Below, in pieces: positions 1-18,196 of a stretch of DNA of 64,000 nt (position 1 is the stretch's first letter; each line of letters opens with the position of its first letter). The stretch is from Coffea arabica (Eukaryota; Streptophyta; Magnoliopsida; Gentianales; Rubiaceae), in NCBI RefSeq assembly GCF_036785885.1, contig NC_092322.1, positions 12,050,466-12,114,465 of the forward strand, written 5' to 3'. Below the pieces are notes generated by a model. That model saw nothing but the letters and a program-made list of their open reading frames with translations. It did no database searches and was not told the DNA's origin. The position numbers and the translations under genes were made by a program.

Positions 1-3000
1 GTCAGCCATGATTCAGAAGATAGAAGATCCTGTAGCAAATCCTGTTGCGTATACGGGGCTGGTGATCACTGTAACCCTTTTTGCTGGTATCTTTCAAGCT
101 GCCTTTGGAGCATTCAGGTAAATCAAATTCTTGTGAGTTGGAAACATCCTTGAAGACATCACGAACTTACACTTAGGATGTGGATTCATATTATAGGTTG
201 GGATTTCTGGTTGATCTTCTATCCCATGCTGCCATAGTTGGGTTCATGGCTGGTGCAGCTATCATGATTGGCCTTCAGCAACTGAAGGGACTGCTTGGAA
301 CTACTAAATTTACAAACAAAACTGATATTATCTCTGTCCTAGCAGCTGTTTGGAGATCAGTCCATGATTCTGTAACTTTTTTCTTCCTATGCTTTCTTAT
401 CCTGATTCGTAGAAGATATTCCTTGGCTTATAATATATAAGAGGAAGCTACTTAACTGCTGCATATTTTCTGGCAGTGGAATCCACTGAACTTCATACTT
501 GGTTGTTCATTTCTCAGCTTCATCCTAACAACCAGATTTCTGGCAAGTAACATATTGCAAACAGTAGTTCTATTCTAGTTAAAGTACACCTCTATTTATC
601 TTTCTATATCAATTATTGTGCATATGAACATAATCCCCAAAATTCCACTTGTGCCGTAAATTCAGGGTCGAAAAAAGAAGAAGCTTTTCTGGTTATCAAC
701 CATTGCACCTCTCACATCTGTGGTTTTATCAACACTCATTGTCTTCCTAACGAGAGCTGATAAGCATGGAGTCAAGATAGTGAAGCATATCAAATCTGGG
801 TTGAACCCTATTTCTGTTCACCAGTTACAGTTGAACGGACCACATACTGCTGAAGCTGCCAAAATTGGACTTATTGTTGCAGTTGTTGCACTTGCGGTGC
901 ACATCTTGATAACAACTCTGAGTATTGAATAGCTTATTCTTACGTTCTATAGTTTTACAATGATGTACAATGTCAAACTTCAGGAAGCCATTGCTGTCGG
1001 ACGATCGTTTGCATCAGTGAGAGGATACCACCTTGATGGAAACAAAGAAATGGTGGCAATGGGAGTCATGAATGTTGCGGGATCACTAACTTCTTGCTAT
1101 GTTGCAACAGGTGACCTTTCCCTTGTTGGTTAATAGTCCTACACCTTTCCCTTGTTTTTGCATGTACCAATCTAAAAGTCACAAAACCAACTACCTTCCA
1201 AGTGAGGTAAAAAAATTGTCTAAAGTTTTTTTTTCTCTAATTTAATCGTAAAAAGGTGGAAACACGGAATGAATATTTGCCTTTTGCAAGACCAGGTATA
1301 TTTTTAAAAGTGAGAAATTTAAACCATAATCCAAATTTAGTCAAATTGCAGGCCTTTTTAATTTTTTGGGTAAATTACACTTTACCTCCTGTGATTTAGT
1401 ATTTTTGTACATAACTCCCTTATAGTTTCAAAAACTATACATAACCCCCTCATGATTTGGATTAAAATGTCAAAGTAATGAAATTTATAATCCATAACCG
1501 AGTCATCTAAAATATGAAAAATACTCCTACGTAAAGTTGAAAATCATTTATTAACCACATGGGTGTTATGTGTGTATTTAAAAAATCATAAGGGAGTTAT
1601 ATGGTAAAGTATAAAACTATAAGGAGGTTATATGATAAAATATAAAACTATATGAGGTTAGTGCGCCATATATATAATGTTTATATATTTTGGTCTCTTC
1701 AGATATTTTAATTTTTAAACAAGGGTAATTTCGATATTTTCAAAAGTTCTGCTACGAATGATCATTTTCGCCACTTTGAGATTTTAATTCAAATCATGAG
1801 ACTGGTTATGTATAATTTTTGAAACCATAGGGGGTTATGTACAAAAAAAAAAAAATATTAAACCATAGGGGGATAAAATACAATTTGCCCTTTTTTTTTG
1901 GGTTTAACCTGACATATTGTCTTACGAACTCAACTTCAAGGATTGTCTTTACACATCTAGACCAGATATTTTTATCCAATACTTTCCTGGTAGTTTGCTT
2001 GTCTCTTGCAAACAACCACCTGTATGAGTTTCTTCAAGACATGTTGCCCAATATTCAGTTTCCTAAAACCTCTATGCAGGTTCATTCTCAAGGACTGCTG
2101 TTAACTTTAGTGCTGGCTGTGAAACTGTGGTGTCAAACATTGTAATGGCTGTGACAGTTATCATATCACTGGAATTGTTCACACGACTCTTGTTCTACAC
2201 TCCGATTGCAATCCTTGCTTCAATTATTCTTTCAGCTTTGCCAGGACTGATTGACCTAAATGAGGCTTACAACATATGGAAAGTTGATAAGCTAGACTTC
2301 CTTGCTTGCATTGGAGCATTTCTTGGAGTGTTGTTTGCATCTGTCGAGATCGGCCTACTAGTTGCGGTAACACTTTTGAAATCCTTGTTACTTACAAAAT
2401 TTTGATCTGAGCTTTAGCTATTCATTGTGTTACACCTGGTACGTGTTGTCTGCTTTGTTGGGGCGTTGGATGCCAAGGGTAAAAATCAACTTCTCAAAGG
2501 AAAATTTTGGAATTTCAACTCCTGTGATCCTGGATTTTCACATAAGTTTTACATTTACCTTTCATCCCTAACTTTGGGCCTACTTTCAAAAACACAGTTG
2601 AAGCTTGTGTTCGTTGAATCCTCCACCCAAACTTGTTATCTTTGATTTTTAAGCTCTATATGGTCCCTGATAATGCTACGAAACCTGAGTTGCATTATTA
2701 TCATAAATGATGTTCACCAAATCTTTTCTTGAACAGAAAACTGTCCAATGTTTTTTACCAAGAAAAATGCTGCATTTTAGGAAAAATATTGTTGCTATAC
2801 CATAGTTTTGAACTGAAATTTTGTACAATGTGTCGACAGAAAGATGCAGAGGAAAAGAAAAATTCATCCATCATTTCAAAGAACAAAAATCTGCCTGCAG
2901 ATATAGTGTAGCTAAACCCCATTTTTCTAAGAGGTCTTCCATAATACTTCAATCAGTGTGAGACTCCTAAAGGCATGCAGACGCTACAAATTTTTTACTA

Positions 3001-4661
3001 CATTTATGGCATTTATACTATAGAATTACTGCCCTAATACTTCTACAAATTTATGACCGGCTTTAAGTTGTTTTCAGTAGCTTATGAATTGTTTAGCTTG
3101 TTATGTATCAAAGTCACGCTAAATTTAAAATGACTATATGCCCACATGAATCTGCTGTTAATACTGATGGTCGAAAAGGATTTTTCCCAGAACTCATCCA
3201 TGAGCACTCGAACAGGAACCTGCAGGCAAGCAGGGAAAAGTGACTTAAGAATACTTACTTGATCCTATACTGCAGCTAATTCTTTAAGTTAATCAGTTGA
3301 TGTGTAGATTATGAATTGATGATGTTCTAATTATCAAAGTTTGTTATGCAGGTAGGGGTGTCATTTGTAACGGTAATATTGAGTTCCATCCAGCCAGGGA
3401 CAGAAACTCTCGGGAGGATTCCTGGAACTGATATATTTGTGGATGTAAATCAATATCCGATGGCTGTTGAGATCCCTGGAATTCTTGTTACCAGACTCAA
3501 GTGTGCCTTGCTCTGCTTTGCAAACTCTAATTGCATCAAAGAACGGTACTGCATAAACTCAAGTGAACATCAGCACATATTCATTGCCATATATGTTCAA
3601 GGGTAAAGTCATCCATTTTTTTTCTCTCTGAATTTGGCAAAGGATACTGCAACTGGCAACTGGAAAGCAGGAGGTGGGTGATAAAGGCAATGCCAATGGA
3701 AAGACCCAATTAATAGTATTTGACATGTCAAGTAAGTTCTTTTACAACAGAAGAATCTTTGTTTATGCCAATGGATTTCAGATAAATAGCAAGCTAGATG
3801 TGGAGGAATAGCTGAGGAATCTATAGCATTTGAAAAACTCAACAAGGCTTGGTTTTGTGTTGATTTTTTGGGGCATAAACTTGGTAACAACACCTTAGTG
3901 TTGCAAAAATGGCTTATAAGAAACTTGTATGACGCTGGAAAATGAGCTTATATTATTCATCCATCAACTCACTATTTATAATGTTTACAAAGAAACAAAC
4001 ACACACAATTTCAGCTAACAATTCTTTAAAACATCTCAACAAAAAGCTACTTGATAACATGATCTTCTACCTAACAAATGATACCTAAAATATTTGTTAA
4101 CAAATCAATATGATTATTTTTTGTTAACAAATATCCTAACAAGACTTATTCTTCTACTAACTAAATTATTCTGATATCAAACGCTATCTAATAAAATCTG
4201 TAGGAAAAGTTGGCGTATCTCAACATTTTGATACAAGAGAGATTTAAATATTTCAATTGCATTTAAGTTTTCTGGCTTGCCTTCTAGATTCATAACAATT
4301 CAGCCCTTTTCTTCAAGAAGATTGCTGATTTTTTTTTCTTTTCCTTTTAACTCTTACTGGTGATAGATTTGATGAACATTGACACTACGGGGCTTGCTTC
4401 TCTGAAGGAATTGCATAACAGCCTAGCATCAGAGGGGATAGAAGTAATCGATATCTTTTGTCTAATTTCCAGGGGACAATAAGACCAGGTTCTCATTTTT
4501 TTCTTTGTCTCATAAATTGTTTGCAGTTTGCTGTGACCAATCCAAGGTGGCAAGTCATTCACAAGCTAAGGCTGGCCAACTTTGTGGACAACATTGGAAG
4601 GAGGGTCTTTTTAACTGTTGGAGACGCAATTGATGCGTGTATTACTGCTAAAATCGCCTAA
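1..4661 (+). CDS. SULTR2: Group 2 sulfate transporter (SULTR2-like), 3' part
   Basis: Proton-coupled sulfate transporter of the plasma membrane (SLC26/SulP family). The 5' end lies outside the window. Ten exons are readable: <1-117, 197-371, 477-542, 666-896, 984-1110, 2080-2366, 3352-3545, 3643-3731, 4367-4443, 4527-4661; all joins keep frame and give about 498 residues. The membrane part carries the family blocks [38 protein letters not shown] and [19 protein letters not shown]. The last exons form the cytosolic STAS domain with [34 protein letters not shown] and ALLCFANSN are typical of group 2 (low affinity, vascular) rather than groups 1 or 3. Intron 543-665 begins with GC, and the 969-bp intron 1111-2079 holds a transposon. 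The stop is TAA at 4659-4661. Family is certain; group 2 is from remembered homologues. Confidence 0.93.
1368..1890. mobile_element. Non-autonomous TIR transposon inside a sulfate transporter intron
   Basis: The left end (from GGGTAAATTACACTTTACC) and the reverse complement of the right end (GGGCAAATTGTATTTTATCC) match over about 120 bp, including a shared internal stretch reading TACATAAC. No coding capacity. Flanks are T-rich and match at about 7 of 9 bases, so a 9-bp duplication as made by MULEs is possible but not proven. It lies wholly in the intron between exons ending at 1110 and starting at 2080, which explains that intron's length. Confidence 0.7.
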
Positions 4662-5585
4662 TAAACAAGTTGGAGTTGTGTTGTCTGTCCCAAAAATATC
4701 GTATAAATATAATGGGACGTATAATAAATGTAAATACTTGCTTCTTTCCTTACCAACTAGGACAAGGGAAGAAGAATGCTATGGCTTGTGATGGTGGTGA
4801 TATTCTGTAAGAAACATAAGCATGAAAGCTGTGAAATTCATGTAGTTGTAATATATCATGCTTGGTGTGCTGCAAAAATTGCCTGCCGAGGTCTGTCTTC
4901 TATGAGTAGCTAATTAGATCTGCCAATTCCATTGTACGACTTTTTGATGATGTTTTCTTCTGGTTCTCTTTCTGTCTACTCATGAAACAGATGATCATTT
5001 ACATTGCTCATTATACCAAATCAAATTGAGAAGTGTGCTAAAGCTTGATGCGCTAGAATGTTGTTTACTAATGTATTTACTTGCACATTTTTCATGTTTT
5101 CGGGTACATCAGTGCTCTAAAATCGACAGGTGAGAAGATGATAACGCAAAAGAATACCATATGAACTTATCATTCTAGATTTAAGATGTATACACAACTT
5201 TGTACAGTTTGATGACAAGTAAGAAGAGCTTCCCAAATCTGAAAACCAGATAACCAACTTATTGTAACGTGTATATACAGTTGGTAAATGAGTAAAATCA
5301 CTAATCAGCAAATCAGTTAATAAAAGAATCAAAGAATGTAAGAATCAAATTTCTGTCGTGCAGCCTTTGTTCTGTGGTAGAGAATCTGCTTATTGCATCT
5401 GAGCTTCCATTTGATTCTTTGGAGAATTAATATTTCGTGGCCATGTGAATCAATTGGCATGAGGAACACTGCAGAGGATTGTCCTCCGTCTCTGATCTCG
5501 TTGGCCTTTGACAGACAGACAGAGATAGAACTTTGACATCTGGAGATGCAAACATATGCAAATGACGTGAACCAGCTCCATCATC
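4662..5585. other. Convergent 3' spacer between SULTR2 and NEN4
   Basis: Holds the 3' UTR of the sulfate transporter (several AT-rich stretches able to act as polyadenylation signals after 4700) and the 3' side of the minus-strand exonuclease gene. Only short out-of-context reading frames occur; I see no further gene or repeat. Confidence 0.6.
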
Positions 5586-7050
5586 TCACCGCAGCAGGGA
5601 ATGAGAGTGCCTTAGGAGAACACTGAGAGGCTTGTTTTGCACTTTGCACAACAGATTCCCCACTCTTACTGTCATCTAGGTAGAGCTTTCAATCAGCGAT
5701 ATTGCATGAAGGATAACTAAGGCAAGATTTATAGGATAAAAATTTCAGTCTAACCTTTCCAAGACTTCCTGTTGTATATGGAACTACTCTACGACATCCT
5801 ACAGATGGTGGTGGAGATTTCCTGCTGCTTTCTCCATATGGAAAATTTCCTCTATTGCTTCTTAATGTCATTGTGAAAGAATTATACCGTTTGTCATCCA
5901 TTGCATTTGGAAAACTCGACTCCTGAAGTGTAACTAAATAAGAACCTCGATAATCAAGGACAAAGTGGATGGAATAAAAGTTGGTGTATGTAATGCGTAT
6001 ACCAGGAGACTCCTGCTTCGTGTTGTCATACTGGAATTGCTGTTCCATTTTCCTTGCAGAACATTTGGGAGGGTTGATTCCTGGGAAAGTTGGATAATTT
6101 TTAGGCAGTAAGTAATCACTTATATGATTCTTCTCATTATCAGGCAAGAGAACAATCAAGAAGTTAATGATGTATACCAGGAACAGGACTGTTGCACAAT
6201 GCTTAAGGACTTCCAAATTCATCCGAACATCATCTAGGCTTCTGGAATTTGAAACATACAAAATGTTGAACTTTGCGCTATGAGTTCATTTCCAGATAAA
6301 TCATGTACTGTCTTGTGGTTCTGGTTGCAGAAAGTATGCACTTACCTGTGCTTTTGCTGTCCAAGGCCAAAATAAGTTGCCAATGTTGCCATCTGAAGGA
6401 AAAACATAAACCGGATTTCCAGGGTTGTCATCAAAGTCAAAGATGTTATAACTAAAATGGTTACTATCATCAAGCATGGCAATCTCCGTATTGTGATCAA
6501 GGAATGAAAAATATGACATGCAATGAGGCATACATCAGCAGAACATGTTGTAAGGATTTGATGAATAGCAAGGACTATTGTTTTGAAATGTGAAAAGTAC
6601 CTTCATATTCCCAGCTCTTCTGCCAAACTTCTCTGTCAATACTCTCAATGAATCTATAATCCCAACAGGGACAGGAGCAGGCCTGCCAATCTCAGCAAAA
6701 GCTTCTTTAATGCGAACACAATCAAACCTCTGAATATTATGTCCTGCCCAAATCCTGCCATCAAGAATGCTGAATATCTTATCTGCAACTTCTTCAAATG
6801 AAGGTGCATTTACAACAGCTTCGCGGGTTATCCCATCAGATCGACCAGACCTTTCCGCAACAGCAGACAAGTCCGCTGGCCTAATGAGGGTGCAATAGCT
6901 CTCGAGCTCAATCAGTTTCCTTGGACAAACAACAATAGCACCAAACTCCAATACCCGAAACCTCTGTCCTGCCTTATTAGGAACATTCGTTTCTAAATCA
7001 AAGAAAACAATCTCTGATACTCTTTCGCCACTAAACTTGGAAATTGCCAT
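5586..7050 (-). CDS. NEN4: NEN4-like DEDDh 3'-5' exonuclease
   Basis: DnaQ-type exonuclease of the plant NEN family (NAC45/86-dependent exonuclease-domain proteins), which degrade nuclear DNA during sieve-element enucleation. Six exons on the minus strand: 7050-6601, 6392-6346, 6241-6178, 6080-6003, 5922-5755, 5675-5586; every join keeps frame and gives 298 residues. Catalytic motifs: Exo I DLE (D18, E20), Exo II GHNIQRFD (H104, D110) and Exo III HRSLDD (H165, D170), a complete DEDDh set. The stretch after the nuclease domain (LESTLPNVLQGKW) and the C-terminal LLRHSHSLLR end match my memory of NEN4, not of the longer NEN1/NEN2, which carry an extra C-terminal domain. Start is the first ATG, just before the conserved EIVFFDLET. 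The last small exon is the least certain part. Confidence 0.88.
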
Positions 7051-9470
7051 TTCTAGCTGCCTATAACCAACTCCTTATTCTTCCTGTTTGCAACTTATCG
7101 AATTGAATAGAAATGACATGAGATCATCCTTCTATGTTATATATACTTGAGGCAACCATGCAAAAGCATGGGAATGAAGAAGAATATTCCTGACAAATTA
7201 AGCTAGGTAGATTGTCTTGTAGTTCAAGTAAATTGTTAAGTTTGGATTTTGGACAAAGGTGTCCTTCGCTTCTTGATGATGATCAAGTCCTGGACTCCTA
7301 GTCCCCCCAATCCTAGGTAAAGCAACGAGGCTTAGGTACTGTTATGTAAATCCAGTTACAAACAGAAATCAAGAACTGGGAAGCAATTGCATGGCTGTAT
7401 AGACATTTGCCTTCGGCTGGAAGAGGATTCAGGGATTGGAAATCCTGTTGAGAAAATGAAAAATTGTACGCTGGTACATTCCAAAGAAAGCAGAGTCTTG
7501 CAAGAAAGTCAGTGGCTGATGTCTTACGTTTGTGTAGAGCAAATACCAATACCACCGATGTGGGACACGCATGCAGACATGGCAAAACGGGACACGTTAA
7601 TTCATTCTGACCTGTAAAATTAAAGTGGTCGTCCTTAAATTTTCTTTAATCCAAATTAAATTCAAAAGCAAACTATTTTTTTTTTTAAACTTTTGTTAAT
7701 TGATTATATGTTCTAGGAAACTTGTTTTGTTTTCTTATAAACTTTAAACATATTATTATCCAACTTATTTTATTCTTGCATATACATTGTTTAGGAAATT
7801 AATAAAACAAAAAATTTATAATTATCGAAAAATTTCCTAAAAATAATCCTTCAACACGTGTAAAAGTAACAAAGTTGCAAAGGGGATTGAATAATCCCAA
7901 TAGTACTATTTTGACAAAAAAAAATATTTTTTGAATAACCCGGATCAATATTTGTACTCAGAAGCGGATTACAGATTTTATAAGTCGATTAAATTAAAAA
8001 CTTTCGAAACATTTAATGATTTCATGTCGTGAAGAAATTAAGGGTGCGGTCTTTTTTTTTTCCCAAGCTCACACAAGAAAAAGAAAGAGAGAGGTTAAAT
8101 AAAACTGCTACATTCCAGCAGCAAACTAATTTAATTTTTTTTTCAAACGTAATTAATTAAACTGCAATATCTCTGGGTGTATTAACATAGTGAGGAGGGT
8201 GTGATTTAGGTGTATTTAAGGGACACTTATGAGAAAAATTCATAAATTTAGATCAATTAGGACTAAATTCCTGAGAAAATTAACCACTATAAATGGTCTG
8301 TAGTTATGAGTACATACAAAATTCAAGTTTAAATTAACACCCTATATAAATGATGTTTTCTATAAATGACTAAGCTATTTAAAATTTTAAATGGACTCAT
8401 GTTTATTGTCTTCTATTGTATTTATTCACTTTTTTAATTTGACTTCTTTTACAAGATTAATATACCAGTCGCAATTACTAATTAGAACGAGCACTCGTTA
8501 AGGTAGTATGTTTTTCGAGAAGAATGTTTTTATTTTTTCTGTAAGTGAGACGTCTTGAACCCAAAACCTCTCCTCGACAAGAATGCTATTAGTTTGAAAA
8601 ATGTAATTACGTTCAAGGAGGAAAATAAATGTGAAAGCTTGATGTAAGTTAAATATATTAACGAGTTACCACCAGACATCTGTTTAAAAAAAAAAAAAAT
8701 CCTTACAAACATGCTATGCACATAATAGCAAATATTCCAGATGAATTGAGATTTATCTCAAATAAAGAAAAAAAAATTGAAACACTTGGGCAAAAATCAA
8801 GACTAAGGAGCACAAACGAACCATTGCTCCATTCAGAATGAGTTCTAAAAATTGTTTCTCATTATCGTTTTTGGCAAAATTGTAGATCTGATTTATTATG
8901 GCATGCTAATTCCCACATGGTGAACCACTCTGCTAAATAGTAATCGAAATTTAAGACTTCTGCATTTTTTTTATACATTGTCCCAAAACGATTGAAAATG
9001 GCAACTGTCTGTAACCTGTTCCTGATATCCATAATCTTTGTCGCATCTAAACTAATAAAATGGAAATTATATATCTTACAAATTAAGATCTTCTCTCAAG
9101 AAAAGAAAATTTAAAAAAAAAAAAACATTGTTTTGGTACATAAAACATACAGTTCGCCATACACATGTTAGATCTTTCATCAAACAGACAAAATAAAAAG
9201 CTACTTCATGACTTGCAAAAGCTAAAAGCAAGGGGGAAAGAATCAGCTTTTAATTTATCATAATTTAGGCAGCGTACAAAGACCATTTAAAGGATATGAA
9301 AAGGTCCAGTCAAATACAAATTGTTTCTGTTACACTAAACCAAATAAAGCTGGGTGGAAAAATTACAAGAGGTTCAGAAAAATTATTCTTACAGAGGTCT
9401 ACTTACAGCAACATACAAATTCTGATCACCCAGATATTGTGTTTCAGGATATATGATTGGCAATATAGAT
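7051..9470. other. AT-rich spacer upstream of NEN4 and downstream of PAT
   Basis: Contains the promoter side of NEN4 (7051 onward) and the 3' end of PAT. Strongly A/T-rich with many homopolymer runs; no reading frame with recognisable homology and no clear repeat pair was found. Confidence 0.5.
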
Positions 9471-14689
<5,219 letters not shown>

Positions 14690-15668
14690 TTTGGGAGAGT
14701 TTGGTGGGTTGTATATTAATTACAGCTCCCAACTTGGCAGTTTTCAGTGGACTCTTTGTGCTTAAAACAAAAAAGAAGCCACCAAACTTTTCTTTTACTG
14801 TGTGACTGCGTGTGCCTGATGGAGAAAGAGAGAGCTTTGGGGTTGGTGGGAAGGAAGAGGGGTTTGGTTTGGTGGGGCTCGGAGACTTCTGCCAAGGGGA
14901 CTAGGATCACCGGTGATATGGGGGTTGTTGAACTTCAATTCAAATAAAATTAATATAAATGCTCTTCTCTTTTTTTTTTTTTTGGTTAAAATTTATCAAT
15001 AAATATTTAGCACATTTATTTAAATACTTAATTTATCTTACTTATTTTTTGGTACAAAAATTTATGAGTATAATTATTCTATACTCTTTTTTTTTTTTTG
15101 GTATCTAAATTTGTATCTCTTACAAGGTATATTGGTCATTGACACGTAGAGTAATGCTTTTGGATGAAAAATGTGTAGATTTAATTGTTTACTTTTGATT
15201 CACTGGAAAAATTGGGTGATGTTTTTGGATGAAAAATGTGTAGATCATTATTCTGTTCATTACATGCAAAATCTTACTTGTGCTAAAAACAGCCCAATTA
15301 TATTACTATCTTTTTCATAAGTGATAAGCTTTACCATTGTTAAGAACTTAAATTCCCAAAAATGACCAAATTGTTCTCCTGAAATATTTCCTAGTAAATT
15401 AGCAATCTTAAGCAATTGTGAAATTCTTTGTGAGATACAGGAATTTAGACTGTAATTTGTTTTGATTATTTTCCACTTTTTTGGACTCTTTACCTTTATA
15501 TATATCACAGTACATTGGCTGGTCGTTGATATCAAAACTATTACGCATCCGAGTAGAAAGAAAACCATGACAAACATTAGATGGCCGTCTAGCCCTGTCA
15601 AAGCAGTTCAACTCTTTACTACACCTACGTCTCCAGTATAGAAAGAAAGCACAAATTTCTACTTCCAT
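14690..15668. other. PAT promoter side, no other gene
   Basis: The first about 150 bp are the PAT 5' UTR and promoter side. A block of about 25 bp reading TTTTGGATGAAAAATGTG occurs twice (near 15158 and 15221). No coding region seen. Confidence 0.5.
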
Positions 15669-16140
15669 TTTTTTTTTTTTTTTTTGTTAAAGGTAAAGAA
15701 CATATAACTTCCATTTAAAAAGGACAAATCAGCTGCCAATGCAGAGTCAATAAACAAAGGAGATGAATTCCAAATTGAACTTCCTGCAGAACTGGGCTGC
15801 TTTTCTAACAACTGTGCTATTTTTTTACAAGATCTACGTGACCAGGGCAGCTCCAAGTCCTCAGGACAGGCCGAGACCTTACATCACCCAACAATGCACC
15901 AACCGAAGATTAAGTCCTCAAACTCATCTACTAGAGATTGAATGACCATTGCAGAGTCACCTTCTATTAGCACTTCCGTCCATGATGCAGAGACAAGAGA
16001 GAGAGCTTCCTAGACGGCTCTTCTTGACTCAAAAATTGTGCCAGACTCCAGGCCCTGCAATTCAGCCACCAGGGCAGGCTGATTTTTGGCCAATTTTACA
16101 ATCTTATAGCTGCTCCCGGCTACCCTTTTTCAAAGACAGT
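15669..16140 (-). mobile_element. 5'-truncated LINE remnant, RNase H-like end plus poly(A)
   Basis: On the minus strand the reading EALSLVSASWTEVLIEGD, AMVIQSLVDEF and later SWNS/SSIWNSSPLFID resembles the C-terminal RNase H domain of plant L1-type LINEs. Two in-frame stops are visible (TAG near 16010 and TGA near 15888), so it is dead. On the same strand the homology is followed by an A-run (T-run at 15669-15687 on the plus strand), as expected of the 3' end of a retrotransposed copy. No target-site duplication was recognised. Confidence 0.55.
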
Positions 16141-18196
16141 TAACATAGGAAGGGAGAAAAAATAAGAAAAGGAGCCCCACCCCTCCTCATAGCCATGAGA
16201 ATATCATCTACTACTTCATAATTCATTTTATGGAAATCCTGTCACTGAGCTTTGCTTGGGCATCAAATAAACACCACCAATAAGTGCCACAGTTCACTAA
16301 TCACGATAATGGTACACTGCGATAGGGCACTAACTAAAAAAATTTGTGTCTCTATCATTCTGGTAAAGTGAAGCATTGTTTCACCTTTCACCTTCGCAAA
16401 ATGCAAACTTGGATAGCTTCATATAGCCCTTTTGAACTCAGACTCAAGAAAAATTCAGTAACATGGACAACTTTTTAGCTGTCTAAAAGTAATTCTCCCT
16501 AGTAAAAAGCACAAGTCCTACAGCAGAACAAGTTTCAGTAAAGTTTCATTTGTTGAGACTTGAAATTTCTGTAACCAGTGAATCCAAAAGCAACTAGTTA
16601 TGATCAGTAAAAGTTAGACTATTCCTAGCAGTAAGTGGTTAGCTGCATTTACGTACAATTAAAAAGATGACCTATGTAAGAGAGCCACATTTTTTTCCCC
16701 TGAAGAGTAAACAAGAACTTAATAGCACTAGAAGTTGTACATAGTGCAGAAAACTACATTTTCAGCAACCATTAGCAATCATCATTCACAAAATTCACTA
16801 AAACCTGAAAGAAGCTTAAAATTACTGAAGCAGCAGTAACATCAACAAGACGTGATATTGTACAAGAATGGCAACAACTACAGAACCTCCAGCTGGATGA
16901 AGTAATGTTAAAAATGGGAGAAAAGTAAAAAACCTAAGCTTACAAGTAGTAGGCACTGAATCAATTTATTCTGAGAACGTCTGTCTGTCGACAAATAAAG
17001 GCTAATTTTTAGAACATACTAATTTTTTGAACATAAACGAAGACAAAGCCAACCACAAAGCCAGTTGATTAATTCATTTTGAAGCAGCTACAAGTTTAAA
17101 GAGGGGTATCAATATTATTGAAATTCTAATTCAGGAAATAACAATGTCAAACAAAAATTTGAAGATTAAAATTGTGTCAAATGAATGATCAACAAAGGGA
17201 AGAGCCAGAGAGAAAGTAGTCAAATGGAAAATTATAAACATCATTAGTGCCCTGGCTCATAACTTTTCATTCAAGTAGAACATATATAGCCATTCAAGCT
17301 AATGCGATGTTCATGGCTCATATCATGCCAAAGATTGATGGATAAAGAAACAGCCACACTTGCTCCAATATCTCTTAGCAGAAATGATCAGACTCGTACA
17401 AGTACAATACAATCAGTGTACAACATAGTAAAGCACCAAAAAAAAGCACTCTCTAAGTGTTTTAAGTTTTCTGACAAAATACCAAGAGACTAGATAATTT
17501 CACATGCAGTGGTAATGCAGTAACTCTAAAGCCTTCTGGTGAATGCCAATTAATAAAGTCATCTGTTTAAAACAGGTCTGGAACCCTACCTTCCGAACTA
17601 CATGAAACCCTACCTTCTGAACTACATGAATAACTATGTGAAAACTAACATAATCATGTAACACAAAACGCAATCTGCCATTAAAAGGAGCACAATAAAA
17701 CAAATATTAAGTTCTGCTTCAACACATAAGCGATTGATAACTCAACTCAAGCAACTTTCTAACTGTAGTTACAAAAGTTTCAAACAAAAAAGCCACTCAA
17801 CAATCAACATTAAGCAACCAACAAGAGTCAATGTCTCATTGATGCAAATATTCAGTCATACCATCACAATGCTCTACAAAAAAGGAAGTCATTTTTGCAT
17901 TAGAAGATGAGCCATTATTAACCGAATTCAATTGAGTAAACTTACAGTAGTTACAAATCTTGGAATGAACTACCATTTAAAAATGAGGATTACAGAAGAA
18001 AATTGAGAAACATCACAGGATCACAAGCTTGACTGGCTATCTAAGAACTAAAAGAACTCTTGTAAACAAAGTAAAGCAACAAAATGTGGTTTCAAATCTA
18101 TTGAAAGTCAGCTACTCAACAACAACAAAAAACAAATTGAATATCTATTTCATCTCGAATGTTCAAAGTCAAAGACTTGACCATAAAAAATCTACC
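16141..18196. other. Spacer downstream of the TPR gene
   Basis: About 2 kb, moderately A-rich on the plus strand, with only short scattered reading frames of no recognisable homology. A 15-bp unit reading AACCCTACCTTC(C/T)GAACTACATG is repeated twice around 17581-17630. It includes the 3' UTR of the minus-strand TPR gene. Nothing else supported. Confidence 0.45.

Noticed and set aside
16860-17710. Short frames that could be a small gene between PAT and the TPR gene
   Set aside because: None exceeds about 70 codons, none joins through plausible splice sites and none shows a motif.
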